Assembly (NCBI GenBank): GCA_000435635.1
Contig: FR882118.1
Coordinates: 1-12,345, forward strand
Source: Prevotella sp. CAG:1320
GTDB taxonomy: Bacteria; Bacteroidota; Bacteroidia; Bacteroidales; Bacteroidaceae
Length of the DNA: 12,345 nt
Direction of reading: 5' to 3'
Shown piece after piece: positions 1 to 6,568 of the stretch. Numbering within the stretch: the first letter of the stretch is position 1; the number at the start of each line of letters is the position of its first letter. The notes beneath the pieces are model-generated. The model was not told the origin of the DNA. It saw nothing but the letters and a program-made list of their open reading frames with translations, and did not search any database. The position numbers were made by a program, and so were the translations under genes.

Positions 1-16
1 TTTTCAGCGTTTGTTG

Positions 17-104
17 CGGAGAGAGGGGGATTCGAACCCCCGATACGCTTTTGGCGTATACACGCTTTCCAGGCGTGCCTCTTAAGCCACTCGAGCATCT
101 CTCC
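17..104 (-). tRNA. tRNA-Ser (anticodon GGA)
   Basis: Read on the minus strand, the 5' end GGAGAGA pairs with TCTCTCC at the 3' end to form a 7 bp acceptor stem, followed by a G discriminator base. The T arm is GGGGG-TTCGAAT-CCCCC. The anticodon stem CACGC/GCGTG encloses the loop with GGA (plus-strand positions 68-70). There is a long variable arm (stem TACGC/GCGTA), as expected for class II serine tRNAs. The 3' CCA is not encoded (the sequence continues G-CAA), so it must be added by tRNA nucleotidyltransferase. It should read UCC and UCU codons. Confidence 0.97.
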
Positions 105-130
105 TCAGTTCTGTGCGCTTAATTGCGGTG

Positions 131-162
131 CAAAAGTATGCTTTTTATGTGACATAGCCAAA
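131..162 (-). promoter_or_regulatory. Bacteroidetes-type promoter for tRNA-Ser
   Basis: On the minus strand TACTTTTG (131-138) matches the -7 consensus TAnnTTTG, and TTTG (159-162) matches the -33 element, with exactly 20 bp between them. The -7 box ends 27 bp before the tRNA 5' end, so a short leader is expected. Both elements and the spacing fit, which makes this the cleanest promoter in the window. It is assigned by motif only. Confidence 0.75.
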
Positions 163-357
163 GACACAGCTTTCTTTTAACGTCATTTAACGGCAGAACA
201 CTTCGTTTTGGGGTCGAATGGTATAAGAACTCGCAAAAGTACGACAACGCTTAATCACAATAATCATTCCGCACACAGCATAGGGGAACAGAGAGCCTGT
301 CAACGGAAAAGATAAAAGTTTTCAGGAAAAATGTCACGCTATGTCGTTCTTTTTTAG

Positions 358-365
358 TATCTTTG
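358..365 (+). promoter_or_regulatory. Promoter -7 element for ndh
   Basis: TATCTTTG matches the Bacteroidetes -7 consensus TAnnTTTG and lies 37 bp before the ndh start codon, which implies a leader of about 30 nt. No convincing TTTG sits about 20 bp upstream, so the -33 element is weak or absent. The 298 bp between the tRNA and ndh hold only this box, the tRNA promoter and no supported gene. Confidence 0.55.
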
Positions 366-402
366 CGGCTCAGACTTCAAGAACCCCCTAACTAATGCAG
401 GT

Positions 403-1761
403 ATGAGTTTTAACATTGCAAAGACAAAAGCGAAACGAGTAGTGATTGTGGGCGGAGGCTTCGGTGGCCTGAAACTGGCCAATGCGCTCCGCAATTCTGG
501 AATGCAGGTGGTACTGGTAGACAAGAACAACTACCATCAGTTCCCCCCACTGATTTATCAAGTGGCTTCCTCCGGCCTGGAGCCAAGCTCTATCTCTTTC
601 CCCTTCCGGAAGATATTCAAGAAGCGGAAGAATTTCTATTTCCGCATGGCGGAGGCTCGCTCTATCTTCCCCGAGAAGAAGATATTGCAAACCTCGATAG
701 GCAAGGTGGAATATGACTACCTGGTATTCGCCGCTGGCACGACGACCAACTTCTTCGGTAACAAGCACTTGGAAGATGAGGCCATGCCTATGAAAACCCT
801 TTCCGAGGCCATGGGGTTGCGCAACGCTTTGTTGAGTAATTTGGAGCGCAGCATCACGTGTGCCACAGAACAAGAGCGCAACGAATTGCAGAATATTGTC
901 ATCGTGGGCGGTGGCGCCACTGGCGTAGAGATTGCGGGCGTTCTGTCTGAGATGAAGAAATATGTGCTTCCAGCAGATTACCCCGACATGGACAGCAGTC
1001 AACTGAACATATTCTTGATAGAGGCCGGCGGCAGATTGCTTAGCGGCATGTCGCCAAAATCCTCGGAGGCGGCAGAGCAATTCTTGCGCAATATGGGCGT
1101 GAACGTCTGCTTGCACAAAAAGGTAATAGACTACCGAGACCACAAAGTCATTCTAGAGGACGGCATGGAAATCCCCACCCGTACTTTCATATGGGTGAGC
1201 GGCGTGAAGGCTTCGCCCATCGACAACCTGCCAAGTGAGTGTATAGGGCGTGGTGGACGATTGAAAGTAGATGCCTACAACCGAGTGGAAGGAATGGAAG
1301 ATGTGTTCGCCATCGGTGACCAATGTATCATGACAGCGGACAAGGATTACCCCAACGGGCATCCTCAATTGGCTCAAGTAGCCATACAACAGGGCAAACT
1401 CCTGGCAGAAAACCTGAAACGCATGGAGAAAAAGAAGAAGAAAGCCCTGAAACCTTTCCATTACAGAAATCTAGGCTCAATGGCCACCGTGGGACGCAAT
1501 CGTGCCGTGGCGGAATTCAAGAAGGTCAAGACGCAAGGCTGGATTGCTTGGATACTTTGGTTAGTGGTGCACCTGCGCTCTATCTTGGGCGTGCGCAACC
1601 GTATCAGCGTCATGCTGAACTGGATGTACAACTACTTCACCTACGACCAGTCGCTCCGCATTATCGTTTACGCTCGCAAAGCCAAGGAAGTAAAGGAGCG
1701 GGAAGAGCGAGAAGCCCGCGTGCACTGGGGTGAGGACTTACAGAAAGAGGAGAAGAAGTGA
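403..1761 (+). CDS. ndh: Type II NADH:quinone oxidoreductase (NDH-2)
   Basis: This is a single-polypeptide flavoprotein that oxidises NADH and reduces membrane quinone (menaquinone in Bacteroidales) without pumping ions. The 452-residue length is normal for the family. The N-terminal Rossmann fold carries the FAD motif VVIVGGGFGG (13-22). A second dinucleotide fold with IVGGGATGVE (167-176) should bind NADH. VFAIGDQ (301-307) is the second FAD contact, with the acidic residue at D306. AQVAIQQG (324-331) matches the conserved AQxAxQ quinone-site motif. A hydrophobic and basic C-terminal stretch, about 377-420 (rich in W, I, L and V), is the likely membrane anchor, followed by a charged tail. 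There is no signal peptide, so it should act at the inner face of the cytoplasmic membrane. It is transcribed alone, with a promoter box just upstream and a strong hairpin 26 bp after the stop. Related flavoproteins such as sulfide:quinone reductase are less likely given the motif order and anchor. Confidence 0.92.
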   Translation: MSFNIAKTKAKRVVIVGGGFGGLKLANALRNSGMQVVLVDKNNYHQFPPLIYQVASSGLEPSSISFPFRKIFKKRKNFYFRMAEARSIFPEKKILQTSIGKVEYDYLVFAAGTTTNFFGNKHLEDEAMPMKTLSEAMGLRNALLSNLERSITCATEQERNELQNIVIVGGGATGVEIAGVLSEMKKYVLPADYPDMDSSQLNIFLIEAGGRLLSGMSPKSSEAAEQFLRNMGVNVCLHKKVIDYRDHKVILEDGMEIPTRTFIWVSGVKASPIDNLPSECIGRGGRLKVDAYNRVEGMEDVFAIGDQCIMTADKDYPNGHPQLAQVAIQQGKLLAENLKRMEKKKKKALKPFHYRNLGSMATVGRNRAVAEFKKVKTQGWIAWILWLVVHLRSILGVRNRISVMLNWMYNYFTYDQSLRIIVYARKAKEVKEREEREARVHWGEDLQKEEKK

Positions 1762-1787
1762 CTTTAATCACCATAGAGAGATAAGAC

Positions 1788-1827
1788 AAAGAGAGTCCCA
1801 AGACCATCGGGTCTTGGGACTCTCTTT
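1788..1827. terminator. Bidirectional intrinsic terminator
   Basis: A perfect 18 bp inverted repeat (1788-1805 with 1810-1827) encloses a 4-base loop, ATCG. On the plus strand it is followed by a T-rich tail, and on the minus strand by TTTGTCTTATCTC. It lies 26 bp after the ndh stop and 30 bp after the end of the converging biotin-carrier gene, so it probably ends both transcripts. Confidence 0.9.
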
Positions 1828-1857
1828 TATAATATTACAGGAGTTTACAAAACAAAC

Positions 1858-2283
1858 TTACTCGATGACCACCAGAGGGTCTTCCTCCAATACCGCCTGA
1901 CCCGGCTTGACGCAGATGGCAGTCACCTTGCCATCCTTCTCGGCCTCAATATTGTTCTGCATCTTCATGGCTTCCAATACCACCACGGTATCTCCTGCCT
2001 TTACCTCGTCACCCACCGCCACGTTGACACTGGTGATGGTACCGGGCAATGGAGCCTTGATGGCATTGGCGGCGTTTACGTTGGCCGCGGGAGTCGCTTC
2101 CTCATCATTAGAGGGAGCGGCGGGTTGGCCGAGCACCACTTTCTTTTTCTCAGGCCCAGCCTCTTGCTCCATCTCCACGCTATAGCTCTGGCCGTTGACG
2201 CTCAGGGTGGCCACGTTGCCCTCTATGCCTTCTATCTCGACGGTATATTCCTTGCCGTCAATAGTATACTTGAACTGTTTCAT
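1858..2283 (-). CDS. Biotin carrier protein of a biotin-dependent acyl-CoA (de)carboxylase
   Basis: This 141-residue protein carries carboxyl groups on a covalently bound biotin. The C-terminal biotinyl domain (about 75-141) contains the canonical LEAMKM sequence (103-108), with K107 as the expected biotinylation site. It is preceded by PLPGTI (79-83) and followed by GKVTAICVKPGQAV, the usual two halves of the biotinyl fold. The N-terminal part (1-42) is a small beta-rich module, and a flexible Ala/Pro/Glu linker (43-75) gives the arm its swing. It lies 19 bp after the small OadG-like gene and downstream of the carboxyltransferase, so the three should be co-transcribed. This corresponds to the gamma/biotin subunit of methylmalonyl-CoA decarboxylase or the carrier of propionyl-CoA carboxylase. 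No oadB or biotin carboxylase gene follows, because a terminator comes next, so the partner complex is not settled. Confidence 0.93.
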   Translation of the reverse strand: MKQFKYTIDGKEYTVEIEGIEGNVATLSVNGQSYSVEMEQEAGPEKKKVVLGQPAAPSNDEEATPAANVNAANAIKAPLPGTITSVNVAVGDEVKAGDTVVVLEAMKMQNNIEAEKDGKVTAICVKPGQAVLEEDPLVVIE

Positions 2284-2302
2284 ATTTCGCTATGCTGTTA
2301 GG

Positions 2303-2458
2303 TTATGGTTTTACTGTCATAGACAAGAATTTGGCGTTCCACAACGTCTGCTTAGGACGTATGGTGATGAAGCCAGGCTCCTTGTCGTGCACGTTGTTGC
2401 CTTGAAACTCATAGAGTGCCATGGCGATAGCCGCATATACATTGTTGTCCATTTCCAT
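2303..2458 (-). CDS. Small OadG-like protein lacking the membrane helix
   Basis: This 51-residue protein sits between the carboxyltransferase and biotin-carrier genes, the slot normally held by the gamma/delta (OadG-type) subunit in Bacteroidales methylmalonyl-CoA decarboxylase operons. The stretch YAAIAMALYEF...VHDKEPGFITI...WNAKF resembles the conserved C-terminal tail of those subunits (from memory of the family, not a search). The usual N-terminal transmembrane helix is missing. The start at 2458 (MEMDNN) follows an A-rich tract that suits initiation in this phylum and leaves a clean 29 bp gap after the carboxyltransferase stop; 2452 (MDNN) is also possible. A longer reading from 2503 would overlap the end of the upstream gene by 16 bp and add MHAHVIFLSIIIKK, which is short for a helix. 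It may be a structural linker for the carboxylase complex. Confidence 0.6.
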   Translation of the reverse strand: MEMDNNVYAAIAMALYEFQGNNVHDKEPGFITIRPKQTLWNAKFLSMTVKP

Positions 2459-2487
2459 TTCTTTTTTGATGATTATACTCAAAAAGA

Positions 2488-4053
2488 TCACATGGGCATG
2501 CAACCATGCTTCTTGGCGGGAAGGCTTTGACGCTTAGTGGCCAACTGGGCAAGTCCACGGCAAATGCGGAAACGAGTGTTGCGAGGCTCTATCACGTCAT
2601 CAATGTAGCCATACTGAGCCGCCTGATAAGGATTGGCGAACTTCTCCGTATACTCGTCCTCCTTCTCGGCCAAGAAAGCCTTTACGTCCTCGCCAGCTTC
2701 CTTCTTCAGCTTCGCCTCCTTGCCACAAAGCACGGCAACGGCGCCACTGGCACCCATCACGGCGATCTCAGAAGTAGGCCAAGCGAAGTTAAGATCTGCT
2801 CTCAATTGCTTGCAGCCCATCACGATATGGCTTCCACCATAGCTCTTGCGAAGGGTAATGGTAATCTTGGGCACTGTAGCCTCGCCATAAGCAAAAAGCA
2901 ACTGCGCTCCGTGCTGGATAACCGCATTATACTCCTGCCCCGTACCAGGAAGGAATCCTGGTACATCTACCAAGCTGACAATGGGGATGTTGAAAGCGTC
3001 ACAAAAGCGCACGAAGCGAGCGCCCTTACGGCTGGCGTTCACATCAAGCACACCTGCATAGGCTGAGGGCTGGTTGGCCACAATACCCACGCTCTGTCCG
3101 TTGAAACGGGCAAAACCCGTGATGATGTTCTTGGCGAACTTGGGCTGCACCTCAAAGAACTCGCCATTGTCAGTGATGGCACCAATTACCTTATACATAT
3201 CGTAAGCCTGGTTAGGGTCATCAGGAATGATCTCGTTCAGCAAGTCTTCCTTACGATCGATAGGGTCAGTGCACTCCACGCGGGGAGCCTCTTCTGTATT
3301 ATTGGAAGGAATATAGGAAAGCAACGTGCGAATGATTTGCATAGCCTCCTCTTCCGTCTTGGCAGTGAAGTGGGTCACGCCACTCTTGCTGGCGTGTACA
3401 GAAGCGCCACCCAGGTGTTCTGCGTCAATATCCTCACCCGTCACGGTCTTTACCACTTTCGGACCTGTCAAGAACATGTAAGAGGTGTTCTCCATCATGC
3501 AAATAAAATCAGTAAGAGCGGGACTGTAGACCGCACCACCCGCACAGGGGCCGAAAATGCCGGATATCTGGGGTATCACACCACTAGCCAAGATATTACG
3601 CTCGAATATCTCGCCATAGCCTGCCAAGGCGCAAATACCCTCTTGAATACGTGCGCCACCAGAGTCATTCATGCAAATCACTGGGGCACCCATGGTCATG
3701 GCCATATCCATTACCTTGCATATCTTTTGAGCCATGGTCTCGGAGAGAGAGCCTCCGTTGACGGTGAAATCTTGAGCATAGACGTAAACCAACCTGCCGT
3801 CGATAGTAGCGGAGCCAGCCACTACGCCATCGCCCAAGAACTGCTTCTTCTCCATACCGAAGTTGTGGCAACGATGCAGCTTGAACATGTCGTACTCCTC
3901 GAAGCTACCTTCGTCTACCAACATCTCTATGCGCTCACGGGCGGTATATTTACCGCGCGCATGCTGCTTCTCGATGGCTTTTTCTCCGCCACCCAGACGT
4001 GCTTGCTCACGCTTAGCGATAAGCTCTTTGATTTTTTCTACTTGTTTGCTCAT
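2488..4053 (-). CDS. mmdA: Acyl-CoA carboxyltransferase subunit (methylmalonyl-CoA decarboxylase alpha / propionyl-CoA carboxylase beta)
   Basis: This is the catalytic subunit that moves a carboxyl group between biotin and an acyl-CoA, most likely methylmalonyl-CoA/propionyl-CoA in the succinate-propionate pathway. The 521 residues match the usual length of about 515. Two crotonase-like halves are visible. The N-terminal half has NDSGGARIQEG (129-139), then FGPCAGGAVYSPAL (167-180) with the oxyanion-hole glycines, and GPKVVKTVTGEDI (197-209). The C-terminal half has VDVPGFLPGTGQE (362-374) and SYGGSHIVMG (404-413), with the second oxyanion pair. The tail KKHGCMPM is the usual family ending. 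It is cytoplasmic, with no signal or membrane segment. It heads a three-gene set with the OadG-like peptide and the biotin carrier. The family assignment is firm, but whether the enzyme decarboxylates, carboxylates or transcarboxylates is open because the beta pump and biotin carboxylase genes are not adjacent. Confidence 0.94.
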   Translation of the reverse strand: MSKQVEKIKELIAKREQARLGGGEKAIEKQHARGKYTARERIEMLVDEGSFEEYDMFKLHRCHNFGMEKKQFLGDGVVAGSATIDGRLVYVYAQDFTVNGGSLSETMAQKICKVMDMAMTMGAPVICMNDSGGARIQEGICALAGYGEIFERNILASGVIPQISGIFGPCAGGAVYSPALTDFICMMENTSYMFLTGPKVVKTVTGEDIDAEHLGGASVHASKSGVTHFTAKTEEEAMQIIRTLLSYIPSNNTEEAPRVECTDPIDRKEDLLNEIIPDDPNQAYDMYKVIGAITDNGEFFEVQPKFAKNIITGFARFNGQSVGIVANQPSAYAGVLDVNASRKGARFVRFCDAFNIPIVSLVDVPGFLPGTGQEYNAVIQHGAQLLFAYGEATVPKITITLRKSYGGSHIVMGCKQLRADLNFAWPTSEIAVMGASGAVAVLCGKEAKLKKEAGEDVKAFLAEKEDEYTEKFANPYQAAQYGYIDDVIEPRNTRFRICRGLAQLATKRQSLPAKKHGCMPM

Positions 4054-4091
4054 AACCTATATGATTTTTATTTGGTTTTCATTAAACTCCG

Positions 4092-4099
4092 CGAAGGTA
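4092..4099 (-). promoter_or_regulatory. Candidate promoter -7 element for the mmdA cluster
   Basis: TACCTTCG on the minus strand is one base from TAnnTTTG and is followed by C, as in many Bacteroidetes promoters. It lies 38 bp before the mmdA start, inside the 87 bp gap after the receptor gene. The nearest TTG is 23 bp upstream, so the -33 match is poor. No strong hairpin separates the receptor from mmdA, so read-through from relA and the receptor is also possible. Confidence 0.4.
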
Positions 4100-4140
4100 A
4101 TAAAAAAACCGCAGATGTGGCGCAATCGACGACAAAATCT

Positions 4141-6537
4141 TTAGAAATCTATCAAAACACGCACATTGACCTGCCTGCCCGTAAGATAATTAGGCACAGC
4201 ATACTGATGGCTTGTCACATCAGTCACCCAATAATAGCTACTCACATTGTCAATCCCCAGCAGATTGAGGCAATCCACACCCAGCCAAACGCTCTTAAAT
4301 AAGTTCTTGCGTTGACGTTCCCTATTGTCAAACAGCAGATAACTCATGCCTATATCCGCCCTGCGATAGGCGGGAGCCCTAAACTGATTGGTCTCCAATT
4401 CCTGGTGAGGTGCGCTAAAGGGCAGTCCGTCAGCCCAAGCAAGCCGGAGTGACATGCGCCAGCGAGTGGTGCCAGGGAAATAATCCGTGAAATAAAGATT
4501 GATGGCGTATCGCTGGTCTGTGGGCAGCGGAATGCTTCTCCCGTTCAATTTCATGCGAGTATCCATGAGCGACAGGCTGAGCCAAGAATCCGTCCCTGGC
4601 ACAAACTCGCCATAAAGTTTCATGTCAAGTCCCATGGCGTGTCCACTGCAGAGATTATTTCCATAATATACCACCTTGACATTGTTGACTGAATAAGGCA
4701 CCAAATTGCCCAAGGCCTTATAGTAAGCCTCTGCCGAAAACCTGAACCTGCGCTGCGCCAAGCGGAAGCGGTAGTCATATCCCAAGATGAAATGAATGGA
4801 GCGTTGGCTCTTGATATCGGGATTGAGCGTGGCATAAGTGATGCCGTTCACCGTAGAGGTATCTCGCAATTCCTTGAAGAAAGGTGCCTGGTAATAAAGT
4901 CCCGCCGCCATTCGAAACGTAGTGTTTTGAGAGAAAGGCGGAACGATGGCCAAGCTCACGCGGGGACTCAGGATGGTTTCGCCATTATAATCCCAGTGGC
5001 TGAGTCGCAAACCATAGTTGAGCGTGAAGTGTGTATGGCCTCCCTTGCTGGTAAAGCGATAGGCATCTTGCAAATAGGCTTCCACACGATTGGCATCTAA
5101 CTGGTTGCGGGCATTGAGGGAATAAATCATGTAAAGATCCTCCCCCGTATGGGGAATGCTATATCCCGCCGAGTCACGCATCTCATACTCCACGGAGTTT
5201 TCCTTTACATGCTCCCGCTTGAAAGTGACGGCAGCTTCCCAGTCATGCCGCATTGTCTTATGGCGCAACATCAACTTAGCGGTCCACACGCGCGCCTCCA
5301 GGTAGTTGCGGGCATGCTCGAAGTAAGTACCCACGCCCAAGCTCTGCGAAGTCTCGGTCTGGTCGAGCCAATATTGCCCCTGTATATCATAGGTTTCCTT
5401 CTCCTTGGAATAGAACGCCGAAGTCAACAGGGAAACGGAGGTGTTCTTTCCTAATTGGCGGGTGATGCCCAACGAGCCGAAATAAGTAAGGAAACGATCC
5501 TTCTCCTTACCGTCAAAATAGACACGGAAATTCTTCACGTCAGCCTGCGTACCGAAAGTGGTTTCGCGGTCTTCTGGCTCAAAGTCATAGTGATTGTCAG
5601 AGATATTGCCAATGAAATCTATCTTCCAATTCTTTGTGGGTTGATAGGTCAAGTAAGTCTGGTAATCCAGAAAGTTGGGCCTGTATTCACCATGGGTATC
5701 CATGCTTCCCAAAAGATATCGATTAGTCTTGTAACGCACGCTGTTGAGCCAAGAGAAACGCTTGGTGGCAAAACCCACATAAGCGTCAGCGCCCAATAAG
5801 CTGGCAGCCACAGTAGCCTCGGCCATGGTCTTCTGACCTGCCTTGGGGGTGAGCGTCTTGTAAGTGATATCTAGCGCGGAACTCATCTTATCGCCATAAC
5901 GGGCAGCGTATCCTCCCGTAGAAAAACCTATGCGATCCACCATATAGGGATTGATGAAGGAAAGTCCCTCCTGCTGTCCTGTACGCAAAAGAAATGGCCT
6001 GTATACCTCCACGTGATTGATATAAACGGAATTCTCATTGAAAGAGCCACCCCTGACGTTGTATTGCGAAGAAAGCTCGTTATGAGTGCTGACACCCGCC
6101 TGTGACTGGATAAGACTCTCCACGGCGTTTCCCGAAGCGGAAGGAGCCAGGCGCATGTCCTTGGTGTCCAGTTCCTGGGTCTGGCCAGTCTGTATCTTGT
6201 CACCCGTCACTTGCACCTCGGCCAACGTGTTGTCGCTATAAAGTATCACCCTTAACGTTTGCTTGCCTTTGGGGCGGCGAAGTACGCGGGTCTTGGTTCT
6301 GTAACCCACCATCGAGAACCTCACCGCCACGCTGTCCTCGCTCCGCAGTTCCAGGCGGAACTCCCCCTGGAGCGAGGTCATGGTCACCTTGCCCTGGCTG
6401 GGCACGGCTACAGTGGCCAGCTCCACGGGGTTCATATCAGGATCGGTCACCTTGCCCACAAGGGTAAAGCGCTGGGCTAACACTTGCGATACCCATACGC
6501 ACAGCAGGATAAGCGTGAGTGAAAATCTGCGTTTCAT
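4141..6537 (-). CDS. TonB-dependent outer-membrane receptor with carboxypeptidase-regulatory-like domain
   Basis: This 798-residue outer-membrane transporter is powered by TonB/ExbBD; its substrate is unknown. A Sec signal peptide occupies residues 1-22 (basic MKRRF, then a hydrophobic core ending VLAQ), with no lipobox cysteine. Next is a CarboxypepD_reg-like beta-sandwich (about 24-105, FTLVGKVTDPDMNPVELATV). The plug domain (about 110-230) includes the motif YNVRGGSFNENSVYINHVEV and GGYAARYGDKMSSALDI. The rest is a beta-barrel of alternating aromatic strands ending in VRVLIDF, with the terminal Phe expected of outer-membrane proteins. The ATG at 6537 is preferred to the in-frame GTG one codon upstream. 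It follows the relA stop by 31 bp with no intervening hairpin and probably shares its transcript. There is no SusD partner nearby, so a classical glycan-uptake pair is unlikely. Confidence 0.93.
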   Translation of the reverse strand: MKRRFSLTLILLCVWVSQVLAQRFTLVGKVTDPDMNPVELATVAVPSQGKVTMTSLQGEFRLELRSEDSVAVRFSMVGYRTKTRVLRRPKGKQTLRVILYSDNTLAEVQVTGDKIQTGQTQELDTKDMRLAPSASGNAVESLIQSQAGVSTHNELSSQYNVRGGSFNENSVYINHVEVYRPFLLRTGQQEGLSFINPYMVDRIGFSTGGYAARYGDKMSSALDITYKTLTPKAGQKTMAEATVAASLLGADAYVGFATKRFSWLNSVRYKTNRYLLGSMDTHGEYRPNFLDYQTYLTYQPTKNWKIDFIGNISDNHYDFEPEDRETTFGTQADVKNFRVYFDGKEKDRFLTYFGSLGITRQLGKNTSVSLLTSAFYSKEKETYDIQGQYWLDQTETSQSLGVGTYFEHARNYLEARVWTAKLMLRHKTMRHDWEAAVTFKREHVKENSVEYEMRDSAGYSIPHTGEDLYMIYSLNARNQLDANRVEAYLQDAYRFTSKGGHTHFTLNYGLRLSHWDYNGETILSPRVSLAIVPPFSQNTTFRMAAGLYYQAPFFKELRDTSTVNGITYATLNPDIKSQRSIHFILGYDYRFRLAQRRFRFSAEAYYKALGNLVPYSVNNVKVVYYGNNLCSGHAMGLDMKLYGEFVPGTDSWLSLSLMDTRMKLNGRSIPLPTDQRYAINLYFTDYFPGTTRWRMSLRLAWADGLPFSAPHQELETNQFRAPAYRRADIGMSYLLFDNRERQRKNLFKSVWLGVDCLNLLGIDNVSSYYWVTDVTSHQYAVPNYLTGRQVNVRVLIDF

Positions 6538-6568
6538 CACTCAAGATAACGGCCGATTGGATTTTTTA

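Noticed and set aside
234..241. Second TACTTTTG box on the minus strand upstream of the tRNA
   Set aside because: It matches the -7 consensus but has no TTTG at the right distance and lies 130 bp from the tRNA, which already has a full promoter closer in.
388..1143. 251-codon minus-strand frame opposite ndh
   Set aside because: A shadow of ndh, whose FAD and NADH motifs are on the plus strand; it has no upstream signals.
3337..4302. 321-codon plus-strand frame opposite mmdA and the receptor end
   Set aside because: It is antisense to the well-supported mmdA gene, crosses the intergenic gap into the receptor gene, and its translation lacks any recognisable motif.
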